In this document: positions 39,003 to 49,436 of the stretch, piece after piece | How the letters are laid out: the number at the start of each line of letters is the position of its first letter | Numbering within the stretch: position 1 is the first letter of the stretch | Source: Progne subis subis | Taxonomy: Eukaryota; Chordata; Aves; Passeriformes; Hirundinidae | DNA: 64,000 nt | Direction: 5' to 3' | NCBI GenBank assembly: GCA_022316685.1 | Contig: JAKJHU010000030.1 | Span: 6,579,058 to 6,643,057 of the forward strand | Notes under the pieces: model-generated | The model's input: the letters and a program-made list of their open reading frames with translations, nothing else | The model's database searches: none | What the model was told of the DNA's origin: nothing | Position numbers and translations under genes: made by a program

Positions 39003-40645
39003 CTATAACCAGACTATCTCCAGAATCTTCTTTTGAAGAGTAACAACTATCCATTATTCTATTACTGCTATTTCATTTACCTTTATGATTATTTTCCCTG
39101 TGTACCTTACTTTAGATTCATTGAAACTCAATTAACACCACCACACAGTAGCACAAAGATACATGAGTACCTTCTTGTAGCCTTTGTCCACTGGCAGTGT
39201 AACCCCATCCTTTGTTTCCCCTCCTTTTTACTCAGAGATCAACTCATGTCTGTTGCTACCAGCTTTTCTGGTACAGAAATGGGACCTACTGACCCATGGT
39301 GTCAAGAGTGTCTCCTGGAGATCTTTTTAGAAACTGAACTCACATTTGCCTGTTCTTATTCTACAGTGCCGAGACTGAGCAGCAGCGCAGCAGTGAGTGT
39401 TTGACCAGAGTCCAGCAACATATTGAGATCTTTCTGAGCTCTTGAGTGAATGGTTCTGGAGATTTGGTCTTGTTAATTGCAACTATAGGCTCTAAAACCT
39501 CTTTAATTTATGCTCTTTTTGAGACAGTTCTTCTAGCTTGTCCTATTCATCAAAAGAGGCAAGTGTTGGACTCCCTTTATGCTCCCCAGGAGTGAACATT
39601 AATGCAAGGAATTCTCTGAGGTTTTCTAACTGGAAAAGTTTTATTTTCATCGAGCTTCCCTCTTGCACCTTTAACATCTATCAGCTCTACAGATTCCCTG
39701 GCAGCCTTCTGTTTTTTTTATGGTCTAAAGATGGTTTTATTGTTAGCTCTTTATGCTGTTAGAAAGTTGTTCCTCAAATTCTTTTTTGGCCTGCCAATGT
39801 TTTTTTATTTATGGTTTGAATTTATTTACTGGTGTTTAGACTAGAAAGAATTTGCAGACAAGCTAAATGCCAAGGTTATCCATGAAAGTAGAAGAACTGG
39901 ATCAGCTTAGGAGTTCAGTTTTCTTATCTTGACAGTGGCTAACCCCAGATATTTCTGGAAAGAAAGGAAAGGGGAAAGGAAAAAAAGGAACAGGATGTTT
40001 TCAAATTACCTACTCTAGGACATTACAGTGGTTGAATTTTTCCCTGAAGCCCAGTATTTTATATCACTAATATTTTTTTAAATCTAATCCTTCTGTGAAT
40101 TTGACTCCTTGCCTTCACAGTATCTAGCAGGAGTGAGTTCTACATTGTGTTTATTGTGAGTAAAAAAATCATTTTTACCTTGAAACTTAACAAATTTCAC
40201 TATTTTTTTCTTTCTTTTGTGCTACGAAAAAAATAGATCAGTCAATTCCTATTATTCATATAGATCTTTCTATTTTGGACTGTTTTGGAGGAAAGAGCTT
40301 TTATTTCAGAAGAAAAAGAGAAGAAATTGGATACAGTCAATGTATATTTTATTTACTTGGGAAAGACTTTGACAAATTTGTGGGCAGAAGATTTATGAAA
40401 TGAAAAGGTCCTGACTGTAGTGAAAGGAAGAAGAATAGTAAAGTAGTCACAATACACTATGAAAAGGAAAATGTCAGTTGGCTATGGTCAGGTAAATTCC
40501 TCGGGAAAGATTTCTGTGAAGAAAAATTAAGTTCAGAAGAGCTGGCCATTCATAAGTGAGACAAGATTAAAGTTACAGCAGTAAATATTTGTGAAACATA
40601 AGCTGTGCATAACCAATATTGATGTCTTTAATGCAGTCAAAAAAT
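39003..40645. other. Noncoding left flank of the GGGAA satellite
   Basis: Unique DNA. A 123-codon plus frame (39,033-39,404) and a 74-codon frame (39,538-39,762) have no recognisable features. A small purine-rich GGAAAG patch at 39,958-39,992 foreshadows the composition of the large array but is not part of it. Confidence 0.5.
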
Positions 40646-42878
40646 GAAGGGAAGGGAAGGTGCGGGAAGGTACAGGAAGGGAAGGTGCAGGAAGATGCGG
40701 GAAGGGAAGGTACAGGAAGGGAAGGTGCGGGAAGGTGCGGGAAGGTGCGGGAAGGGAAGGTGTGGGAAGGGAAGGGAAGGTGTGGGAAGGGAAGGGAAGG
40801 TGCGGGAAGGGAAGGTGCGGGAAGGGAAGGTGCGGGAAGGTGCGGGAAGGTGCGGGAAGGTGCGGGAAGGTGCGGGAAGGGAAGGTGCGGGAAGGGAAGG
40901 TGCGGGAAGGGAAGGTGCGGGAAGGGAAGGGAAGGTGCGGGAAGGGAAGGTGCGGGAAGGTGCGGGAAGGTGCGGGAAGGGAAGGTGCGGGAAGGTGCGG
41001 GAAGGTGCGGGAAGGGAAGGTGCGGGGAAGGGAAGGGAAGGGAAGGGAAGGTGCGGGAAGGGAAGGGAAGGGAAGGTGCGGGAAGGGAAGGGAAGGGAAG
41101 GGAAGGTGCGGGAAGGTGCGGGAAGGGAAGGGAAGGGAAGGGAAGGGAAGGGAAGGGAAGGTGCGGGAAGGGAAGGGAAGGTGCGGGAAGGGAAGGTGCG
41201 GGAAGGTGCGGGAAGGGAAGGTGCGGGAAGGGAAGGGAAGGTGCGGGAAGGGAAGGTGCGGGAAGGTGCGGGAAGGTGCGGGAAGGGAAGGTGCGGGAAG
41301 GGAAGGTGCGGGAAGGGAAGGTGCGGGAAGGGAAGGGAAGGTGCGGGAAGGGAAGGGAAGGGAAGGTGCGGGAAGGTGCGGGAAGGTGCGGGAAGGTGCG
41401 GGAAGGTGCGGGAAGGGAAGGTGCGGGAAGGGAAGGTGCGGGAAGGGAAGGTGCGGGAAGGGAAGGGAAGGTGCGGGAAGGGAAGGGAAGGGAAGGTGCG
41501 GGAAGGGAAGGTGCGGGAAGGGAAGGTGCGGGAAGGGAAGGTGCGGGAAGGTGTGGGAAGGGAAGGTGTGGGAAGGGAAGGTGTGGGAAGGGAAGGGAAG
41601 GTGTGGGAAGGGAAGGTGCGGGAAGGGAAGGTGCGGGAAGGGAAGGGAAGGTGCGGGAAGGTGCGGGAAGGTGCGGGAAGGTGCGGGAAGGTGCGGGAAG
41701 GTGCGGGAAGGTGCGGGAAGGTGCGGGAAGGTGCGGGAAGGGAAGGGAAGGTGCGGGAAGGTGCGGGAAGGTGCGGGAAGGTGCGGGAAGGTGCGGGAAG
41801 GTGCGGGAAGGTGCGGGAAGGTGCGGGAAGGGAGAGGGAAGGGAAGGTGCGGGAAGGTGCGGGAAGGTGCGGAAGGTGCGGGAAGGTGCGGGGAAAGGTG
41901 GCAGGGAAGGGAAGGGAAGGGAAGGGAAGGGAAGGGAAGGGAAGGGAAGGGAAGGGAAGGGAAGGGAAGGGAAGGGAAGGGAAGGGAAGGGAAGGGAAGG
42001 AAGGGAAGGGAAGGGAAGGGAAGGGAGGAAGGGAAGGGAAGGGAAGGAGGGAAGGGAAGGGAAGGGAAGGGAAGGGAAGGGAAGGGAAGGGAAGGGAAGG
42101 GAAGGAAGGTGCGGGAAGGGAAGGGAAGGTGCGGGAAGGGAAGGGAAGGGAAGGTGCGGGAAGGGAAGGGAAGGTGCGGGAAGGTGCGGGAAGGTGCGGG
42201 AAGGGAAGGTGCGGGAAGGGAAGGTGCGGGAAGGGAAGGTGCGGGAAGGGAAGGGAAGGTGCGGGAAGGGAAGGGAAGGGAAGGTGCGGGAAGGGAAGGT
42301 GCGGGAAGGGAAGGTGCGGGAAGGTGCGGGAAGGGAAGGTGCGGGAAGGGAAGGTGCGGGAAGGGAAGGGAAGGTGCGGGAAGGGAAGGAGGAAGGTGCG
42401 GGAAGGTGCGGGAAGGTGCGGGAAGGTGCGGGAAGGTGCGGGAAGGTGCGGGAAGGTGCGGGAAGGTGCGGGAAGGTGCGGGAAGGTGCGGGAAGGGAAG
42501 GTGCGGGAAGGTGCGGGAAGGGAAGGTGCGGGAAGGGAAGGTGCGGGAAGGGAAGGGAAGGGAAGGTGCGGGAAGGGAAGGGAAGGGAAGGGAAGGGAAG
42601 GGAAGGGAAGGGAAGGGAAGGGAAGGGAAGGGAAGGGAAGGGAAGGGAAGGGAAGGGAAGGGAAGGGAAGGGAAGGGAAGGGAAGGGAAGGGAAGGGAAG
42701 GGAAGGGAAGGGAAGGGAAGGGAAGGGAAGGGAAGGGAAGGGAAGGGAAGGGAAGGGAAGGGAAGGGAAGGGAAGGGAAGGGAAGGGAAGGGAAGGGAAG
42801 GGAAGGGAAGGGAAGGGAAGGGAAGGGAAGGGAAGGGAAGGGAAGGGAAGGGAAGGGAAGGGAAGGGAAGGGAAGGGA
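40646..42878. repeat. 2.2-kb two-letter pentamer satellite (GGGAA / GGTGC)
   Basis: Nearly all of the 2,233 bases parse into two pentamers in one register: GGGAA, and GGTGC, which is always followed by GGGAA. The left edge is degenerate (GTACAGGAA, GTGCAGGAA, GATGCGGG at 40,668-40,710). TpG variants of the CpG unit (GGTGTGGGAA) cluster at about 40,750-40,800 and 41,551-41,605. Register-breaking indels occur near 41,832-41,900, 42,000-42,050, 42,104 and 42,388. Pure GGGAA blocks lie at about 41,905-42,105 (slightly interrupted) and 42,560-42,878 (about 63 uninterrupted copies). Because 5 and 3 are coprime, each reading frame cycles through the same 15-base word. The array is stop-free and yields frames of 745-796 codons on both strands (GREGK, GKVRE and LPFPS, LPAPS, RTFPH peptides). 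These are artefacts, not genes. Confidence 0.97.
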
Positions 42879-43504
42879 TAAAGACCAGATAATACATTGA
42901 CAAATGAGGTATATTTTCACCACTCAAAACAATCCAGTAAATTATTATGTTTAGGAACTCCTATAATGTGGAGGAGATTCACATAACCAAAGAATGGGAA
43001 AAAAAGTGCACTTGACTCATAAAAATGGAAAAATACCCTACAAAAATTACATAGGACACTGTACACATTTTTTAAAACCTTAAATCTAATTATTAGCCAA
43101 TAATATGAAGCACATAGAAGATAAACATGGTTTTGTCCAGACAAAAGTATCTTAACCCTATCTATTTTCTTTCTTTGTCAAAGTAACTGGAATAAACTGA
43201 AAAAGATAATGATGATTTATCTTGCTATTTATAAAGATTTTTATGCTGTCATGTTACATTCCCAGAAAATCATATATGAACTCGATTAGATATTATTGGA
43301 TATAATTAGATTTTAGATGAATAACTGGTTGGAAAACAATACTCAAGCAGAATGCATCAATAGCACTCTATAAAACTGCAGATCGAACCATGCACAATAT
43401 TTTTTGTAACCTGGATTAAGAACAGGAAAGCATAATAGGCGAATGTCAAAACTGGGAGGGAGAACTACATACACTTTGAAGAATAAAATAAAATAAAACA
43501 TTTA
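42879..43504. other. Right flank of the satellite
   Basis: Unique AT-rich sequence between the array and a CR1 fragment. A 75-codon minus frame at 42,917-43,144 is not convincing. Confidence 0.5.
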
Positions 43505-43998
43505 AATCTGCAATTAATGAGATTAAACCCTGAGGGGAAAAAACTATAAAGTGTGACATTCAGAAAGGAGAAGCCAAACACAAAAACACAAAGTGGTCAG
43601 TAACTAGAAAAAATGATGTACTGCAGAAAATATCTTCAGCACCACAGATTGAATGTGAGGCAGAAATGTGATGTTGTTTCAAAAAGAAAATCTTAGTCAA
43701 AGATGCAGAAGAAGGATGTGAGTTTTGGAAGGTAATTATTTTGGTCTATCTACTACTGATGGAATATTTTATCCAGATTTGGGCACCATGCTTTAAGAAA
43801 AACTGAGTTTGGAGAGAGTCCAGGACAGAGTGACAAGAGTTATTGGAGGTTTAGAAAGCATGGCCTATGAATAAAGGTTGAAAGAATTTGGTTTGTTTAG
43901 TCTAGGAGAAAACAGACTTGGAGACAGACATGGTAGATGCCCTTCAATGTGTAAAAGTTTATTACAAAAGGACTGAAATTACTTGTTGACTATAGGTA
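43505..43998 (+). mobile_element. Old CR1 LINE fragment, sense
   Basis: Landmarks in family order: TGAATGTGAGGCAGAAATGT followed by GATGTTGTTTCAAAAAG (43,650-43,686), ATTTGGGCACCATGCTTTAA (43,776), GAGAGAGTCCAGGACAGAGT (43,813), AGAAAGCATGGCCTATGAA (43,854) and TTGGTTTGTTTAGTCTAGGA (43,888). These match the region just upstream of the 3' UTR in older CR1 subfamilies. It is truncated at both ends, frame-broken, and in the opposite orientation to the copy at 10,957. Confidence 0.85.
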
Positions 43999-46900
43999 AG
44001 TTTAATAATAATTAGAACACTTTTTTGTAAAAATTTGAGTTATATATTAGACATGACTTTGTAATTGAGATATTTAGGCAACGGAGTACCCAAATGAAGA
44101 AACTTATGCAATTTCTGTTGATGTTTTTTCATATCAAGTAAACCAAACACTTGTGTACTGCATGTTAGATTCTTTGTCAGAGCAGGGGGAATATTAGATG
44201 GTCTCCTCACAACCCTATTTTCCCATTTTGCACATTTCCTTAGTCAGAATATTTTGTATTTGCTACCTAGAAGCATGAATGAAATGTGAACAAACTAGCA
44301 AAACCCACTAACCCTTACTACACGCTTTTTACAACTTGAAGCAAATTTTTTTTGCATATTCAAACAGCCAAATACACTTTTTTCAGAATCATTTTAAGTT
44401 AGTTCTCTCATGACTCTAACAGTAGTAATCGTCTGTCAGTAAATCTCTACCTACTGTCTTTAAGGTAGAACCACAGCTGTTCATAATGCTCCAGTTGAGA
44501 ATGTGCTGCCTGTTTATGACTTGATATAACTTGTCAGGGTAATTGTCTGTCCTAGTCTTTATTCAATTTTATACATTATTTCTGTCTTTAGCCATTGTTG
44601 ACAATGACCTGACTCTTTTTGGATGCCCATTCACACAGACCTGCATAGTGCTCCTCCTTATCTTTGTGTGTGCTGATTATTCTGAATGATGTAATGCCAC
44701 CGAACATTTTGCTGTATTGATTTTCACCCTTTCTGTGCATCATGGTTATATAATAAGGAAGAGTCATAGTTTTCGTTCTTTATGTTCTCTTATCTTAATC
44801 TATTGCTAGGATAAAACTATCCCATTAATATGCCTTTTTTATGTTCCTCACAACAAATGCTTATAAAGTCACTTTATAGCCCTTATTTTGTCTTAACACC
44901 TTATATTGAGGGATGCACAGTGAAAGTAACCCCGCAATTGAATGTCTTTCATTTAGCGGAAAAGAACAGTATCTTAAGAATGCTATTTTAGATGTCTGTT
45001 TTAGATGACATGAACTAGTTGCCAGTTGCACTCCACTGAATCTAAAGAAAGTCTAATTCACTCAAACGTGGAGTTTAAATATAATGGCATGGGGAATTAT
45101 CCTGAAAGTGCATGGAGATATTTGAACAATTATGCTTTTTCATTGTGGCTCAGAAGTATGTTTTGGAAAACAATAGCTGCTAAGATTTCAGAGGCTGAAA
45201 CTGCATTTAGTCACTGCTTCACACATTGTTTGGCATCACAGAATACCAAATAAATATCAGAAAATTGTTTGTGGTGGAATCTACTAGAGGATTGTAATAG
45301 TCTCCTTATGTCAGTGACGGAGCACGGGCTTCCTCAGTACACGACACACAAGGGGGGATGAAGCATCAAAACCACAGTGACACCAACAGTAGAGTGACCT
45401 GTTCATCCTGCGTAAACTCTGAGGTGGTGTCCTGCATGGGGACACAGCTCTACAGACAGGCTCAAACTACAGTTTTCTGCAAAGTAGTGTTTGAATACCA
45501 GGACATTCCTAGCTGAAACACTGTTTAAAAAGGCCTGGTGATCATTTCTTGAGTTCAGAAAAGTTTTTCTCAGTCAACAGATTGATGCTACACAAAGAAG
45601 GAAACCTTAGTTAAAAGCTGAAGTGGCCTGTACTGAGCATTCTCTGTGAGGACACTGAATTCTCTACAAATTAAGCATGAAAACTAACAGCAAAACTTGG
45701 GAAATTAGGCTTAATGGTATAGAAATATAGAATTGCCCAGGTTTGAATGTAACTCAAGAAATCATCTGGTCCAGACTTTTGCAGGAGAAGGAGCTTAGAA
45801 GAAAGGGCATTTCCTTTACAAATGAGCCAGGATGTCTTGGCAGTATGACTGGGCAGATTTGCTGTTGCATGGCAAGAGCCAGGATGAAGCATGTGTTGTA
45901 AGCTGATCTGGGTAAAGATCTGCAAAAAATCCTCTCAACTTCCTCAACATAATTTCTTCATGTGTGACTGCATGAGGAGGTTAAGAGAGAGGACATGAGT
46001 AGTTCAACAACATATGTATAACATCACTAGAATAAGTCCTTTAGCTTCATCGTGACCACCCTTGTCTCTGGATTCCTTTGCCACCTCCAACACTGTCAAG
46101 AATCTCACAAGTGAAAAGAGAGGCAATTCTGCTTCTGGGCTTGCTCATTCCCTGAAAGTCAGTAATGGAAGTGACAAAATTGCAGCTATCACTCAACCAT
46201 GATATAGGAGGTTTCTAGGCAACTTCTTATAGAGCAGTAAAGCTTTTTCCGTGCCAGCCACTTGAAAGGAATCAGCTACTTGAGATAGCTACAGGCAGAG
46301 ATGTCAGGTTTTGGAATATCAAACCCATGGAAGCCTAAAATTAGTACTGGTACTAGTACTGGTACTGTACGATTAGTAGTAGAATTACAGAATTAGTACT
46401 AGTTGGGATGAGTGGGTCTGGTTAACCTAGATTTTTGCGGTCACGAAGCTGACAGGGATTATTGCATTGTTTTGTGTTTAAAACTAAACCCCCGGGATTT
46501 TCTCTTCATATTTATCACTGGCTGCAGAATCATCTCCTTGATGCTGAATCAAAAAACTATAAAAAATGAAAACAGCTACCATATGTTCATCTCTGTAATC
46601 TTTTAAAATGTGCACCAGGTATGAGATGATAAAAACCACTCTTTTCTGACTCTTCAGGGAGCCTGAAATTTTATCTGTAACTGAGGTGTAACCAAACTGC
46701 TTCATTCAGTTTGACTGTCCATTGTGAAACTTAAAGATAATAGGAGTGCAACAATTGTTAACTATTTAAGTTCTGATTAAATGGAAGGATATTTTTGTGA
46801 CTGTTTCCACAACTCCAGCCCTCTACTGTATTTTATCTGTGTTCTTACTTGTTTCTTAGAGGTCTCATAATTCCATCATCTGTCCCTATCTCAGTCCAAG

Positions 46901-49403
46901 GTAACTTCTAAAATACAGTTCTGTGCACACTTCCCAAAAACTATAGCACACTGAAGATGTCTGTTTAGAGACAGATAAATGAGATGTCCCAACAGCAAAC
47001 GAAGAAAACAATTGGAAATTAAAAATTTCATTTACATTTCCAAAAGTTTCTGTCTGTTTCCCTTAACTGGCAAACTGTGACCCACATAACTACTGAGCAG
47101 TAATAGGATCACTGAAACCAGGGAGAAAAAGTATGGCTCTGCCAGGTGTACAAGTGTCATTGCCTGGTCCAGACAATAGTGCCTAAATTAGAAGTACACT
47201 CAGGGATCTGCCACTGCACATCTCAACTGCAAGCCCCATCCTGGGCTGGGTTTTATCTGTGGTAGATGTTGCTGTAACTAAGGACAAGGGTTTAGTCAAA
47301 ACCCATAACAGTGCAAAGGTATCCAAGGTAGCCTACCAGAAGCAGTACAGATATTTGTTTATAGGCTTGTGGTATGATAGGCGGTAGTTATCCTTCCTGG
47401 TTAAAGCTAGCCCAGTTATCTCGCTAAAGCACTGCTGTCTGCAGTGTGACATATCCTTGAAACAGTTCTTATTCCAGGAAAAAAGGAGTATTATTAGCAC
47501 AGTCACACAGAAACCCTATGGCAGAATAAGGAACTGACTCCCTAGTTCTTAGACTCTGGTTTAAAAGACCAGACTGTTCTGTGCTCTTTAGCAAGCCTGG
47601 TTTGGATAGTGCACCCAGTCCCATCCCAGCAGCCCCCATCCAGGCTGCTGCCTGGGCACAGCCCTGGCTCATTCTCTTCCCAGCACAGGCACCTTCTTTT
47701 CCCAGCAGAGTTCCCCAGCTCCTCCTGAGCAGCAGACGAAGTTCCTCAGCTCACTTCCATAGCCCTGTAACTGGAGTCTGGGCCTCATGAGAGTGCTTTT
47801 CAACCCTGGGCTGGAGGAGTAAAATATCCAAAGAGATAGGGACCCTGCTGTCAGCTAGTTGAGCCAAAATCAGTCATGATAGAAGCAATACTAATGTAAA
47901 CACAAGTAAGGTATTTATATGCAAGATCTGAATGTAAAAAATGTTCATAAAGCAGGTGTAGGGAAAAGACTATTCTTACTTTAAAGGCTTTTTTCACAGT
48001 CTGTTGACAGGTTGACAAGCAGTTTAGAGCCTTATTTTACCACATGGATGTGAGCTAGAACTCATAAGAACTTTTTGTCCTTAATTTTGTAGTCATGGAG
48101 CAAATTCTTTGTTTGCAGGAGGGCACTTAAAAATCTAATTCCTATAGCAAGAAGACATTTGATTTAAAGCTACTTCCTATCCCTTACATTCATTCACTGG
48201 AAAACTCCCTTCCTTCAGGAACAATTATATGAAAAATAAAGCAGAATGTCCTCGGCAGAAGAGATTTCCGCTGCTATGTTTGTCCTTTATGTTTCATATA
48301 AACCAAGCCATGTAAAAATCATAGCTCAAAGAAGAAAATCAGTGCCCAAAATTATGCCCTTCCTCTGGTTTGAGACCGGGAAAAGATACTAAGAAGTTAC
48401 TTCAGGTGAAACAGAGTTAGTAGCTGCAACTTCTTCCTTGAGGGGTGCCTTGCAACAGAGTATCTTTCTTTGGACTCCATTAGAAAACCTATGGTCTGAA
48501 ATTACTTTATGTTTACCAGCTATAGCTATGTCTGCTACCACAAGTTTCTTTGAAATACAGGACATTTTTAAAGTGAGTTATTGAACTAAGTTTTCTGGAA
48601 GGTGTATGGATATTAATGTATTTCCCTGAGAAAGCATGAATTCCCTCAAAAATTTTCTTAATTTCTATACATGGAGTTAGCCTTCTTTCCACAATGTACT
48701 ATTGAAAATCAGGATAGCAATGGTGTATAATGTGCATTGATCCAAAATAATTTTGAGACTATTAATCCAGTTGACATCCTGAAGTTTCTACTGGCATAAG
48801 TACTTGGTGAGAAATATTCTGAAATGGCTGTAGAATCAAGAGGATTTCCATGTCTGAATATTTTTATCATGAGAATACTTAGACTGCAATTCCAAAGCAA
48901 CATTACACAAAGCCATTGTAAATCATTCCTTTCTCTTTAGACTCCACAAGGAACATGCCAGATCTGTCATTTAATTTATGTTGAGATGAAAAACAATTAA
49001 TAAATACATGAGAAAGAACTAACTTTAAAAACCCCGGGTATATATTAACACTTGCCCTTGAGCTAGTAGATTTTAAAAATATACAAGGAAATTATAATCA
49101 AAGACTTAGAGAAATTTTCCTGAGAACTGAACTTGTTTCTGACTTAAGCTGCTTGGATGAGAAAGCCCCCAAACCCTGTCACTCTCCTTGCTGTGTTCAC
49201 ACACTGCAGAAATCACAGTGAACATGCTGCCGAAGCAGATTGTGATGGTTTCTTTGCTCATCAAACTATAAGACTGTTGCATTTATCTATACAAAAATGT
49301 TAGATCTACTTGCAGACTCCTGAAGAAACAGAACATTCCTCCAATTTCCTTTGAGGATCATTATGCCAGAACTTATCAATATCTGACTTGGTCAAGCTGA
49401 CGT

Positions 49404-49404
<1 letters not shown>
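43999..49404. other. Unique noncoding sequence
   Basis: No gene recognised. A small GTACTGGTACTA repeat lies at 46,343-46,370. A GC-richer patch at 47,580-47,800 is rich in CCCAGC and CAGC words and carries overlapping frames of 69 and 67 codons on opposite strands. Nothing indicates coding. Confidence 0.5.
46341..46370 (+). repeat. Short GTACTGGTACTA tandem repeat
   Basis: TAGTACTGGTACTAGTACTG continues as GTACTGTAC. This is about two and a half copies of a 12-base unit rich in the self-complementary core GTAC. Confidence 0.7.

Positions 49405-49434
<30 letters not shown>
49405..49434 (+). repeat. C30 homopolymer
   Basis: Uninterrupted run of 30 C, followed by AACCCAACACCAGGG. The minus strand is a G30 run with strong quadruplex potential. 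Length calls for such runs are unreliable in most sequencing chemistries. Confidence 0.95.

Positions 49435-49436
<2 letters not shown>

Noticed and set aside
40646..42878. Direct repeats considered as a CRISPR-like array
   Set aside because: Units are contiguous pentamers without unique spacers, and the context is vertebrate.
40533..42927. Open frames of 745-796 codons on both strands
   Set aside because: All are translations of the stop-free pentamer satellite (GREGK, GKVRE, LPFPS and LPAPS repeats). Several frames are open simultaneously, which is explained by the repeat and not by coding.
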